The notes beneath the pieces were generated by a model. It was not told the origin of the DNA, made no database searches, and saw nothing but the letters and a program-made list of their open reading frames with translations. DNA of 60,038 bases. Origin: Luteimonas sp. FCS-9 (GTDB lineage: Bacteria > Pseudomonadota > Gammaproteobacteria > Xanthomonadales > Xanthomonadaceae). The translations under genes and the position numbers were made by a program. Shown here piece after piece: positions 1 to 8,489 of the stretch. The stretch lies in the NCBI RefSeq assembly GCF_001014645.1, contig NZ_LASZ01000020.1, positions 1-60,038 of the forward strand. Reading direction: 5' to 3'. Position 1 is the first letter of the stretch. Every line of letters starts with the position of its first letter.

Positions 1-845
1 AGCAGCGTCGTCGCGCCGATGCCGCTGACCACGTAGAAGAACAGGTCGGTGCCCGCCAGCGCCGGGTGCAGCCGCGCGAGCAGGAACACGCCCGCCTTGA
101 CCATCGTCGCCGAGTGCAGGTACGCCGACACCGGCGTGGGCGCGGCCATCGCCTGCGGCAGCCAGAAATGGAACGGGAACTGCGCGCTCTTGGTGAAGAC
201 GCCCAGCAGGATCAGGCCCAGCGCCCACGGATACAGATGACTCCCGCGGATCAACTCGCCGGCCGCGAGCACCGCGTCGAGGTCGTAGCTGCCGACGATG
301 CGGCCGATCAGCAGCACGCCGCCCAGCAGCGCCAGGCCGCCCAGGCCGGTGATCGTCAGCGCCATGCGCGCGCCCTGGCGGGCGTCCTGCCGGTGCGACC
401 AGAAGCCGATCAGCAGGAACGAGCTGATCGACGTCAGCTCCCAGAACACCGCGAGCAGCAACAGGTTGCCGGCCAGGACCATGCCCAGCATCGCGCCCAT
501 GAACAGCAGCAGGTAGGTGAAGAACCGCCGCGGGCTGTCCTTGGCCGACAGGTAGTACGCGCCGTAGAGCACGACCAGCCCGCCGATGCCCAGCACCATC
601 AGCGCGAACGTCCAGGCCAGTCCGTCCATGCGCAGGCTGAAGTCGAGCCCGGCTTCGGGAATCCATTCGTACCCGGTGCGCAGGATGGTGCCGTCGAACA
701 CGTCGCCGGCCGCTGCCGCCAATACCGCCAGGCCCAGCAGCGGCACGAGGCCGGAGAGCCAGGCGGAGGTGCGGCGCGACGCGTTCGCCGACAGGGCGAC
801 GACGAGCGCCAGCACGAAGGGCAGGGCCAACAGCAGTTCGAGCAT
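1..845 (-). CDS. mrpA: Monovalent cation/H+ antiporter subunit A (MrpA/MnhA type), N-terminal part
   Basis: The gene runs off the left edge; about 281 N-terminal residues are present. The ATG at 845 gives a hydrophobic first segment (MLELLLALPFVLALVVAL). The protein is a proton-translocating subunit of the complex I antiporter family, in the inner membrane. The stretch KSAQFPFHFWLPQAM (residues 219-233) followed by APTPVSAYLHSATMVKAG is the MrpA form; NuoL has LHTWLPDAM at this place. A Glu in FWELTSISSFLLIG (E136) and K219 are the usual ion-path residues. MrpA normally has 700-950 residues and works with MrpB-G, which should lie further left outside the window. A formate-hydrogenlyase-type subunit is a less likely alternative. 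Confidence 0.85.
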   Translation of the reverse strand, partial: MLELLLALPFVLALVVALSANASRRTSAWLSGLVPLLGLAVLAAAAGDVFDGTILRTGYEWIPEAGLDFSLRMDGLAWTFALMVLGIGGLVVLYGAYYLSAKDSPRRFFTYLLLFMGAMLGMVLAGNLLLLAVFWELTSISSFLLIGFWSHRQDARQGARMALTITGLGGLALLGGVLLIGRIVGSYDLDAVLAAGELIRGSHLYPWALGLILLGVFTKSAQFPFHFWLPQAMAAPTPVSAYLHSATMVKAGVFLLARLHPALAGTDLFFYVVSGIGATTL

Positions 846-1022
846 CGGACTCCTTGTGGAGGCGGGGCGGCCAGACGGCCGGCGGGTCGCGCAAGGGCCG
901 GCCAGTCTAACCGATGCGCGCGAACGGTTCGTGGATTTTGCCGGCTATGCTGTGTCGATGTCAGCATGCTCCGCGCCGTTCGCGTCCTTCGGCTGCCGGC
1001 CGCCTTCCGTCGGCGGACCGGC

Positions 1023-1883
1023 ATGAGCCGGCGCGCGCTGGTGTTCGGCGGCAGCGGCGCGATCGGCCGCGCGCTGGTGGGCCGGCTGCTCGCGGCCGGC
1101 TGGACCGTGGACGCGCTCTCGCGCGTCGCGCGTCCCTCGCAGCCCGGCCTGCACTGGCACCTGGGGGGCTTCGATGCGCTGCCGGCGTTGCCGGACCGTG
1201 TCGACGCGGTGCTCAGCTGCGGGCCGCTCGACCATTTCTCGCTGTGGTACGCGGACGCGGGGCCCGCCGGCGCGCGGGTGGTCGCGTTCGGATCGACCAG
1301 CGACGCCACCAAGCAGGCCGCGGACGATCCCGACGAGCGCGCGCTGGCCGCGCGGCTGCGCGAGGCCGGCGACCGGCTGTTCGCCGCCGCGGACGCCCGG
1401 GGCGCAGCGGCGACGCTGCTGCGGCCGACGCTGATCTACGGCCACGGCAGCGAGCGCAACCTCGGCCGCGTGGTCGCGCTCGCGCGCCGTCGCGGCGTCT
1501 TCGTGCTGCCCGCCGACGCCGGTGGCCTGCGCCAGCCGGTGCATGCCGACGACCTGGCGGCCGCGGCGCTGGCGGCGATCGACGCGCCGGCCGCCGCAGG
1601 GCGCGCCTTCGCGTTGCCCGGCGGCGAGACGCTGCGCTACCGCGACATGGTCGCGCGCACGCTCGCGGTGCTGGCGCCGCCGCCGCGGTTGTTGACGCTG
1701 CCCGCGCCGCTGTTCGGCGTGGCGCTGCGGCTGGCGCATCGAGCGGGCCAACTGCAGGGACTGCCGGCCGGCGCGGTCGCGCGCATGCGCGAGGACCTGG
1801 TGTTCGATCCGGCGCCGGCGCGGGCCGCGTTCGGCTACGCGCCGCGGCCGTTCCTGCCCGAGGCGTCGATGTTTCCGGACTGA
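1023..1883 (+). CDS. NAD(P)-binding oxidoreductase, epimerase/SDR-like
   Basis: A 286-residue protein beginning MSRRALVFGGSGAIGRALV, which is a Rossmann dinucleotide-binding loop (GGSGAIG, residues 9-15). It resembles extended SDR or NAD-dependent epimerase proteins: LLRPTLIYGHG near the middle matches the substrate-domain signature RPxxIYG, and QPVHADDLAAA matches the V-D-D-A region after it. The expected YxxxK is not obvious, so catalysis is uncertain. The gene stands alone between the divergent antiporter gene and a convergent DUF962 gene. The substrate is unknown. Confidence 0.75.
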   Translation: MSRRALVFGGSGAIGRALVGRLLAAGWTVDALSRVARPSQPGLHWHLGGFDALPALPDRVDAVLSCGPLDHFSLWYADAGPAGARVVAFGSTSDATKQAADDPDERALAARLREAGDRLFAAADARGAAATLLRPTLIYGHGSERNLGRVVALARRRGVFVLPADAGGLRQPVHADDLAAAALAAIDAPAAAGRAFALPGGETLRYRDMVARTLAVLAPPPRLLTLPAPLFGVALRLAHRAGQLQGLPAGAVARMREDLVFDPAPARAAFGYAPRPFLPEASMFPD

Positions 1884-1905
1884 ACGGCCGCGGACGCGGC
1901 GGCGC

Positions 1906-2436
1906 TCAGTAGCGCCAGCCCAGCCGCCGGTAGAGCTTGGCCAGCACCCACGCCGGGCCGACCAGCAGGTAGCGCAGGTCGGTCAGGAAGCTCGGCTTGC
2001 GGCCCTCGAACAGCCGGCTGTGGCCGACGAACTGCGCGATCCACGCCACCACGAACACCGCCGCGCCCAGCGCCAGCAGCCCCGGCGTGCCGAGCGCGCG
2101 GTGCAGCCAGGCGGTCGCCGCGGCCATCGCCACGAACGTCGCGAGCATGCCCAGGCCCAGCGGCCGCGACGCGCGCTGGTAGAACAGCCACGCGCCGAAC
2201 ATCGCCAGCGCCGCCCAGGCGCCCGGGCGGAGGAACGGCCCGGGCGGCAGGCACCACAGCAGCGCGACCACGCTCCACAGGATCGCCGGCACGGCGACCA
2301 CGTGGATCTGCTGGTTGGCGTGATTGCGGTGGTCGGCCGAGTAGCTGGCGAACCAGCGTTCGATCGGGCGCGCGGGCCCGTCGTCGCGAGTGCTGTCTAT
2401 CGTGTTCCCGGGGCGCGTCGGTGCGGTGGCCGCCAT
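1906..2436 (-). CDS. DUF962 / Mpo1-like membrane protein
   Basis: A 176-residue protein with about four hydrophobic segments. The early motif RWFASYSADHRNHANQQIHVVAVP and the later AWIAQFVGHSRLFEGRKPSF match the DUF962 (YGL010w/Mpo1) family. The yeast member Mpo1 is an iron-dependent dioxygenase acting in alpha-oxidation of 2-hydroxy fatty acids, and the conserved His residues (HRNHANQQIH and GH) are visible here. The bacterial role is not established. Its stop lies 22 bases from the end of the convergent oxidoreductase gene. The XRE regulator gene lies just upstream on the same strand. Confidence 0.8.
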   Translation of the reverse strand: MAATAPTRPGNTIDSTRDDGPARPIERWFASYSADHRNHANQQIHVVAVPAILWSVVALLWCLPPGPFLRPGAWAALAMFGAWLFYQRASRPLGLGMLATFVAMAAATAWLHRALGTPGLLALGAAVFVVAWIAQFVGHSRLFEGRKPSFLTDLRYLLVGPAWVLAKLYRRLGWRY

Positions 2437-2460
2437 CTTCGCAGACCGGCGGCGCGCCGG

Positions 2461-3099
2461 TCAGGCGGGCGCGCGCTCGTCCTGGTGGATCGCCACCAGC
2501 GACTCCATCAGGTCCTCGTCGGCGCTCGCGCACACGCCCAGCACCAGCGCCTCGTCGCAGCCCGGCGCGGTCAGGTAGGCGTGGCCCATGTCGCTGTCGA
2601 TGTAGATGCCCTCGCCGACGTCGAGCGTCACCGGATCGTAGAACTCGGTGTGCACCTCGATGCGGCCCTCGAGCACGTGGACGTACTCCTCGCCCGGGTG
2701 ACGGACGAGCTCGCCGAACTCGGCCTGCGTCCTGGCGCGGATCCGGGTCAGCAGCGGAATCATCCGCTTGCGCCGCAGCTCGGTGCACAGGAAGTAGTAG
2801 TCGTAGTTGGGGGTCGTCACGCGCAGCGCCTGGTCGATCCGGCCGACGCTGCGGCGCGCGGTGACCGGCTTGTCGGGCGCGGTGCCGGCAGGTTCTGCGA
2901 ACAGCTCGGACATCCGGATGTTGAGGCGCTGGCTGATCGCCTGCAGCTTGTCGTAGGTCAGCGTCAGCCGGTCGTGCTCGACCTTCGACAGCGTCGACAG
3001 CGGGATCCGGGTGCGCTCGCTCATTTCCTTGAGCGTCCAGCCGTTGCGCTTGCGCAGCGCGCGCACCACGGTGCCGAGGGTCGGGGGCGGGGGACTCAT
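2461..3099 (-). CDS. XRE-family transcriptional regulator with C-terminal cupin domain
   Basis: A 212-residue protein. Residues about 8-60 form a helix-turn-helix of the XRE/Cro type (LRKRNGWTLKEMSERTRIPLSTLSKVE). Residues about 110-205 form a cupin barrel, with HPGEEYVHVLEGRIEVHTE as cupin motif 1 and DSDMGHAYL as motif 2. Such proteins sense a small ligand in the cupin. The gene is divergent from the peptide-use cluster that starts at 3408, and a perfect palindrome lies upstream of it (3163-3176), so self-control and control of the cluster are both likely. I chose the ATG at 3099. An in-frame ATG at 3156 with AGGA seven bases before it would add 19 residues and cannot be excluded. Confidence 0.88.
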   Translation of the reverse strand: MSPPPPTLGTVVRALRKRNGWTLKEMSERTRIPLSTLSKVEHDRLTLTYDKLQAISQRLNIRMSELFAEPAGTAPDKPVTARRSVGRIDQALRVTTPNYDYYFLCTELRRKRMIPLLTRIRARTQAEFGELVRHPGEEYVHVLEGRIEVHTEFYDPVTLDVGEGIYIDSDMGHAYLTAPGCDEALVLGVCASADEDLMESLVAIHQDERAPA

Positions 3100-3162
3100 C
3101 GTGTCGCGGTCTCGTGGCGTCCGTTTCGGAAGACGCCACGATAGTACCTGCCGCATGACGTT

Positions 3163-3176
3163 GTCCTGATCAGGAC
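3163..3176. promoter_or_regulatory. 14-bp perfect palindrome, candidate operator of the XRE-cupin regulator
   Basis: GTCCTGATCAGGAC reads the same on both strands and lies 64 bases upstream of the regulator start. Its half TTGTCCTGAT (3161-3170) occurs again, on the opposite strand, in the promoter before the M19 gene (9825-9834 region). CCTGAT also recurs at 3327-3336. The three sites flank or sit within transcription starts of the same gene group, as expected for an autoregulated local regulator. Binding is inferred. Confidence 0.5.
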
Positions 3177-3326
3177 GGCGCTGCGCCGGCACGCGGACGA
3201 AGCCGCGGGCGGCGGCTCGCGCCTCCGGCGTCCCACCAGAGGCATCGCTGTGGGCCTTGCGATGCGCCGGGTGGGCATGCGGAGACCTCGCTGGCTCGCA
3301 GAACAACGCCCATGGGGAAAAAATTC

Positions 3327-3343
3327 TCCAATCAGGCTTGACT
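3327..3343 (+). promoter_or_regulatory. TCCAATCAGG operator-like site next to a -35-like TTGACT
   Basis: TCCAATCAGG (3327-3336) is followed directly by cTTGACT (3338-3343), 65 bases before the first serine hydrolase gene. The same ten bases and the same TTGACT occur together at 9815-9834 before the M19 gene. On the minus strand the site reads CCTGATTGGA, related to the palindrome at 3163-3176. No good -10 box follows TTGACT here, so the exact promoter is uncertain. Confidence 0.45.
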
Positions 3344-3407
3344 TGTCCGTCACGGGGCGGCGACAGTGCAGGCGCTGGTCCATCGCCCGTCCCGCCGAGG
3401 TGCCCCG

Positions 3408-5390
3408 ATGCGTGGTCCGTTCCGTGTGCTGTCGCTGCTCGGCTGCCTGCTGCTGTCGTCCTCGCCGTGGGCCCAGCCCGCACCGGCCGCTCCGCCGCGC
3501 CAGGCGGCCGTCCCGCCATCGGCCGATGGCGCGCATGCGCTGACCGGCGAGGACGTGACCGCCTGGCTCGACGGCTTCATGCCGTACGCGCTGGCCCGCG
3601 GCAACGTCGCTGGCGGCGTCGTGGTCGTGGTCAAGGACGGCGAGATCATCGCCCGGCGCGGCTACGGGTACGCCGACGTCGCCGAGCGCAAGCCGGTCGA
3701 TCCGGACACGACGCTGTTCCGGCCCGGCTCGGTGTCCAAGCTGCTGACCTGGACGGCGGTGATGCAGCAGGTCGAGGCCGGCCGGCTGGACCTCGACACC
3801 GACGTCAACGCCTACCTCGATTTCCGAGTGCCCACGCGCGGCACGCCGATCACGCTGCGCCACCTGATGACCCACACCTCGGGGCTGGAGGAGCGACTCA
3901 AGAATCTGATGACCACCGAGGAACAGGCGCGCGCCGGCAACACCGAGCTCGGCGCCTACCTCAAGGCCTGGGTACCCGGGCAGATCTTCGAGCCGGGCAC
4001 CGTGCCGGCCTATTCCAACTACGCGACCAGCCTGGCGGGCTACATCGTCGCGCGCGTCAGCGGCGAGACCTTCGACGACTACATCGAGCGGCACATCCTG
4101 CAGCCGCTGCGGATGACCCGCTCGAGTTTCCGTCAGCCGCTGCCGCCCGAACTGGCGACGGGGATGGCGCGCGGCTACCTGCTGGGCTCCGACGCGCCGG
4201 GGGTCTACGAGGTCGTGCCGTCGGCGCCGGCCGGCAGCCTGGCGGCGACCGGCACCGACATGGGGCGCTTCATGATCGCGCACCTGGAGACCGCCGCCGG
4301 CCGCGACTCGCCGCTGCTCAAGGCGCAGACCGCCGCGCTGATGTACACCCCGCAGACCCGGTTCGCGCCGCCGCTGCGGACGATGGCGCTGGGCTTCTAC
4401 GAGATCGACGTCAACGGGCAGCGGGTCATCGGCCACGGAGGCGACACGATCTTCTTCCACACCTACCTCTACCTGTTCCGCGACCAGGGCGTCGGCGTCT
4501 ACGTCTCGGTCAACAGCTCGGGCATCGACGGCGTCACCAACACGATCCGCAGCGAACTGCTCGACGGCTTCGCGGACCGCTACTTCCCGGCCCGGCCCGC
4601 GCCGGCGCAGGTCGACCTGGAGATCGCGAAGACGCAGGCGCGCCAGCTCGCGGCCGGGCGCTACCTCAACTCGCGGCGCAGCGAATCGGGCTTCATGCGG
4701 CTGATGCAGCTGCAGCAGATCCGCATCGTGGACAACGGCGACGGCTCGATCGCGTTCCCGCTGCTGGCCGGCACCAACGGCCAGCCGACCCGGTTCGAGC
4801 CGATGGCGCCATACGTGTGGCGCACCGCCGACGGCAAGCAACGGCTGGCGGCCGTCGCCGAGGACGGGGCGGTGACTGCATTCTCGGTGGACGCGTTCTC
4901 GCCGTTCATGCTGTTCCAGCGCGTCGAGGGCTATCGATCCGGCGCCTGGCTGATGCCGTTGTTGGGGCTGTCGTTCGCGGTGCTGGCGCTCAGCGCGCTG
5001 GCCTGGCCGGTCGCCGCGCTGGTGCGGCGGCGCTACCGCATCGCATTGCCATGGCCGACGCGCACGCTGCGCGCGTACCGCGCCAGCCGCGCGGCGAGCT
5101 GGCTGGTGCTGGCGAGCTGGGCGGGCTGGGTCGGCCTGATCGCCTGGTTCATGGCCGACTACTTCCGCCTCGGCGACGGGCTGGACGTCTGGGTGCTGCT
5201 GTTGAGCGTGCTGTCGGTCGGGGCGATCGTCGCGGGCCTGGCGACAGCGCTCTGGAATCTGCGCGAGACCTGGCGCGGGGGCCGCGGCCGGCTGGCGCGG
5301 CTGTGGGCGGTGCTGCTGGTCCTGGCGATGCTGGCGACCACCTACGCGGCGCTGATCAGCGGCCTGGTCGCCTTCGTCACCGATTTCTGA
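3408..5390 (+). CDS. Serine hydrolase (class C beta-lactamase/DD-peptidase fold) with C-terminal membrane segments
   Basis: A 660-residue protein. The ATG at 3408 follows GAGG by seven bases and begins a signal sequence ending near residue 22. The catalytic motifs of the class C/DD-peptidase fold are SVSK (S108-K111), YSN (Y202-N204) and HGG (H343-G345, in place of KTG). After residue about 510 come four hydrophobic segments, the last running to the C-terminus (LAMLATTYAALISGLVAFV). The catalytic domain therefore probably faces the periplasm, tethered to the inner membrane. Family members act as peptidases, D-aminopeptidases or esterases; the true substrate is not visible. It opens the cluster and is paralogous to the gene at 6436. 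Confidence 0.88.
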   Translation: MRGPFRVLSLLGCLLLSSSPWAQPAPAAPPRQAAVPPSADGAHALTGEDVTAWLDGFMPYALARGNVAGGVVVVVKDGEIIARRGYGYADVAERKPVDPDTTLFRPGSVSKLLTWTAVMQQVEAGRLDLDTDVNAYLDFRVPTRGTPITLRHLMTHTSGLEERLKNLMTTEEQARAGNTELGAYLKAWVPGQIFEPGTVPAYSNYATSLAGYIVARVSGETFDDYIERHILQPLRMTRSSFRQPLPPELATGMARGYLLGSDAPGVYEVVPSAPAGSLAATGTDMGRFMIAHLETAAGRDSPLLKAQTAALMYTPQTRFAPPLRTMALGFYEIDVNGQRVIGHGGDTIFFHTYLYLFRDQGVGVYVSVNSSGIDGVTNTIRSELLDGFADRYFPARPAPAQVDLEIAKTQARQLAAGRYLNSRRSESGFMRLMQLQQIRIVDNGDGSIAFPLLAGTNGQPTRFEPMAPYVWRTADGKQRLAAVAEDGAVTAFSVDAFSPFMLFQRVEGYRSGAWLMPLLGLSFAVLALSALAWPVAALVRRRYRIALPWPTRTLRAYRASRAASWLVLASWAGWVGLIAWFMADYFRLGDGLDVWVLLLSVLSVGAIVAGLATALWNLRETWRGGRGRLARLWAVLLVLAMLATTYAALISGLVAFVTDF

Positions 5391-5431
5391 GCGGACCGGC
5401 GGTGCGCATGCATCGCCACGGAGAGTTGGCA

Positions 5432-6436
5432 ATGAAGATGCACCTCGAGACCGAGGCGCTGCCGCTGGCGGCGCCGTTCCGGATCAGCGGCCACGTGTTC
5501 ACCGAATCTCCGGTGCTCGTCGTGCGGCTGGAGCACGACGGCGACACCGGCCTGGGGGAGGGCAGCGGGGTCTACTACCTCGACGACCGGCCCGAGGGCA
5601 TGCGGCGCACGCTCGAGGCGCTGCGCGAGACGGTGGAGGACGGCCTGGACCGCGACGCGCTGCAGCGCCTGCTGCCGCCGGGCGGCGCGCGCAACGCGCT
5701 CGACTGCGCGCTGTGGGATCTCGATGCGCGCCGGGCCGCCGTGCCGGTCTGGCGACTCGCCGGCCTGCCCCGGGTCCGCGCGCTGACCACGACCTGGACG
5801 CTGGGCGCCGACGATCCGGCGACATTGCAGGCCACCGCGACCGGACGCTATGCGCCGGCGCGCGCGCTCAAGCTCAAGCTCACCGGCGAGCTCGACGCCG
5901 ACATCGCGCGCGTGCGCGCGGTGCGCGCGGTGCGGCCCGAGGTCTGGCTCGGCGTGGATGCCAACCAGGGCTACACCGTCGACGGGCTCGATGCGCTGGT
6001 CCCGGTCCTGCTCGATCAACGCGTGTCGCTGCTCGAGCAGCCATTGCCGCGCGGCCGCGAGGCCGACCTCGACGGCTTCCCGCGGCCGCTGCCGTTCGCC
6101 GCCGACGAGAGCGTGCAGGGCCTGGACGAGATGGAGGCGCTGGCCGGGCGCTTCGACGTGGTCAACATCAAGCTCGACAAGTGCGGCGGGCTGACCGAGG
6201 GGCTGGCGATGGTCGCGCGCGCGCGGGCGATGGGCCTGCGCACGATGGTGGGCAACATGGTCGGCACGAGCTGGGCGATGGCGCCGGCGTACGTGGTCGG
6301 CCAGGCCTGCGACGTCGTCGACCTCGACGGCCCGCTGGTGCTGGTGCGCGACCGCCAGCCGCCGGTGCGCTACGACGATGGGCTCATCCATTGCGACGCC
6401 GCCGTCTGGGGAGCGCCGGCGACGGCGCGGGCCTGA
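5432..6436 (+). CDS. Enolase-superfamily dipeptide epimerase (L-Ala-D/L-Glu epimerase-like)
   Basis: A 334-residue protein of the muconate-lactonizing subgroup. The catalytic set is complete: KLK (K147, K149), metal ligands D176 in VDANQ, E202 in LLEQPL and D225 in ADES, and the second Lys in IKLDK (K247 or K250). DLD at residues 297-299 matches the DxD motif that binds the free amino group of dipeptides in L-Ala-D/L-Glu epimerases, so a dipeptide substrate is likely. The reported alternative for enolase-superfamily partners of DUF1611 proteins is racemization of N-acetyl-D-glutamate (DgcA). The ATG at 5432 has GGAG upstream. Its stop overlaps the start of the second serine hydrolase gene. 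Confidence 0.87.
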   Translation: MKMHLETEALPLAAPFRISGHVFTESPVLVVRLEHDGDTGLGEGSGVYYLDDRPEGMRRTLEALRETVEDGLDRDALQRLLPPGGARNALDCALWDLDARRAAVPVWRLAGLPRVRALTTTWTLGADDPATLQATATGRYAPARALKLKLTGELDADIARVRAVRAVRPEVWLGVDANQGYTVDGLDALVPVLLDQRVSLLEQPLPRGREADLDGFPRPLPFAADESVQGLDEMEALAGRFDVVNIKLDKCGGLTEGLAMVARARAMGLRTMVGNMVGTSWAMAPAYVVGQACDVVDLDGPLVLVRDRQPPVRYDDGLIHCDAAVWGAPATARA

Positions 6437-8457
6437 TGACGGCGCACGCACACGGGGCCTCGGGCGGTGCGTGGCCGCACCGGCTGCGGAGGTGGCTGCT
6501 GGCCGGCGCGGTGGCGATGGGCGCCGCGGCCGCGGCGGCGCAGGCACCCGATGTCGACGCGCCTGCCGGGCTGCCCGCCGGCGCGGTGCCTGCGCCCGTC
6601 GACGCGACCGCCGGCCGCCTCGATCCGGCCCGCGTCGCGGCCTGGCTCGACGGCATCGTCCCGTACCTGCTCGAGCAGGGCGACCTCGCGGGCGCGGTCG
6701 TGACCGTGGTCGAGCGCGACCGCGTGGTCGTCGAGCGCGGCTACGGGCTGGCCGACGTGGCCGCGGGCACCCCGGTGGACCCGGCGGCGACGCTGTTCCG
6801 CCCCGGCTCGATCTCCAAGCTGTTCGTCTGGACCGCGGTGATGCAGCTGGTCGAGCAGGGCCGGCTGGACCTGGACGCGGACATCGACGGCTATCTCGAC
6901 GTCGCGGTGTCGCGCGGCGGCACGCCGATCACGCTGCGCCACGTGATGACCCACACGACCGGGCTCGAGGAGCGCCTGCGGCACCTGATCGTGCTCGGCC
7001 CCGACCATCCCAGCAGCGACCGCGCGTTCCTGCTCGACTGGGTGCCGGCGCGGATCGCCGAGCCGGGCACGAGGCCGGCGTACTCGAACTACGCGACCGG
7101 CCTGGCGGCGCGCATCGTCGAGCGCGTCTCGGGATCGTCGTTCGAGGATTACGCGCAGCGGCACATCCTGGCGCCGCTGGGCATGCGCCACGCCAGCTTC
7201 CACCAGCAGTTGCCGCCGGCGCTGGCGGGCGACGCGGCCCGCGGCTATCTGCTCGGTTCGGGCGAGGCGTATCCGGCCGAGAAGGTCACGTCGCCGGGCG
7301 TCGGCGGCCTGTACGTCTCCGGCGGCGACATGTCGCGCTTCATGCGCGCGTTCCTGCAGGGCGGCACGCTCGACGGCCAGCGGATCCTCGCCGCCGACAC
7401 CGTGGCCACGATGTTCGCGCCGCAGCCGGGCAGGCCCGAGCCGCTCGCGCCGATGGGGCTGGGCTGGATCACCAGCCACAGCGGCGGCTACCCGGTGGTC
7501 TCGCACGGCGGCACGTCGCTGTTCTTCTACTCGTGGCTGTACCTGCTGCCCGAGCAGGGCATCGGCGTGTACCTGTCGACCAACAGCGCGGGACGCGATC
7601 GTGCCGGCGCGCAGCTGCGCGGCCAGGTGTTCGAACGCTTCGTCGAGACGTTCCTTCCGCCGCGGCCGGTCGCGGACGTCGTGCCCACGGTGGACGCGGC
7701 GACCGCGGCGGCGCACGCCGCGGCGCTCGCCGCGGTCGACTGGCGCAGCACGCGCCGCTCCGACTCGTCGTTCCTGCGGCTGGGCGACCTGCTGTCGCCG
7801 TTCCGGGTGACCCGCCACGACGACGGCACGATCGCGCTCGACCTGCTGCGCGATGCGGCCGGCACGCCGCTGCGCTGGCGCGAGACCGCGCCGTGGATGT
7901 GGCAGGAGGTCGGCGGCCGCCAGCGGCTGGCGGCGATCGTCGAGGACGACCGGCCGGTGTATTTCAGCGCCGAGCCGCTGTCGGCGATCATGGGCTTCGA
8001 GCCGGTGCCCGCGTGGCGCTCGGCGCGCTGGCTCGGCCCGGCCTCGGGCCTCGCGCTGCTGGTCCTGCTGGGCACGGCGGCCGTGCGCGGTGCGGCCGTG
8101 CCGATCCGGCGACGCTATCGCGTCGCCGCACCCGCCACTGGGTCCTTGCGCCGGCTGCAGACCGTCGCGGCGTTGCTGCCGCCGATGGCCGCCGTCGGCT
8201 GGGTCGTCTACCTGGGTGTTCTCGACAGCACGCCCGACGGCCTGCTCGATCCATCACTGGTCGCGCTGGCCTGCATGCGCGTGATGGCCTGGCTGGCGCT
8301 GGCCGCGGTGCCGGCGCTGGCCTGGGTCGCCTGGCGCCAGCCGGCGCACTGGCCGCGCCCGGTGCGGCTGTGGAGCTGGGTGCTGGTGCTGGCCGCGGCG
8401 GTCATTACGTGGGGGGTGCTGGTGCACGGGCTCGCCAGTCCGGGCAGCGGGTACTAG
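6436..8457 (+). CDS. Second serine hydrolase (class C beta-lactamase fold) with C-terminal membrane segments
   Basis: A 673-residue paralogue of the protein encoded at 3408, with the same order: signal sequence (hydrophobic residues 20-35), catalytic domain, then about four membrane segments. Motifs are SISK (S125-K128), YSN (Y216-N218) and HGG (H357-G359). The start ATG overlaps the epimerase stop (TGATGA), so translation is probably coupled. Two diverged copies on either side of one epimerase suggest two related peptide-trimming activities with different specificity. The substrate is not visible in the sequence. Confidence 0.88.
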   Translation: MTAHAHGASGGAWPHRLRRWLLAGAVAMGAAAAAAQAPDVDAPAGLPAGAVPAPVDATAGRLDPARVAAWLDGIVPYLLEQGDLAGAVVTVVERDRVVVERGYGLADVAAGTPVDPAATLFRPGSISKLFVWTAVMQLVEQGRLDLDADIDGYLDVAVSRGGTPITLRHVMTHTTGLEERLRHLIVLGPDHPSSDRAFLLDWVPARIAEPGTRPAYSNYATGLAARIVERVSGSSFEDYAQRHILAPLGMRHASFHQQLPPALAGDAARGYLLGSGEAYPAEKVTSPGVGGLYVSGGDMSRFMRAFLQGGTLDGQRILAADTVATMFAPQPGRPEPLAPMGLGWITSHSGGYPVVSHGGTSLFFYSWLYLLPEQGIGVYLSTNSAGRDRAGAQLRGQVFERFVETFLPPRPVADVVPTVDAATAAAHAAALAAVDWRSTRRSDSSFLRLGDLLSPFRVTRHDDGTIALDLLRDAAGTPLRWRETAPWMWQEVGGRQRLAAIVEDDRPVYFSAEPLSAIMGFEPVPAWRSARWLGPASGLALLVLLGTAAVRGAAVPIRRRYRVAAPATGSLRRLQTVAALLPPMAAVGWVVYLGVLDSTPDGLLDPSLVALACMRVMAWLALAAVPALAWVAWRQPAHWPRPVRLWSWVLVLAAAVITWGVLVHGLASPGSGY

Positions 8458-8489
8458 GCGTGTCCGGGGACCGGCGGCCCGGCCCGGGG

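Noticed and set aside
66..1022. Long plus-strand open frame upstream of the oxidoreductase gene
   Set aside because: It is a mirror of the minus-strand MrpA gene, rich in Arg/Gln/Ala and without any family motif; only the part from 1023 is a protein-like sequence.
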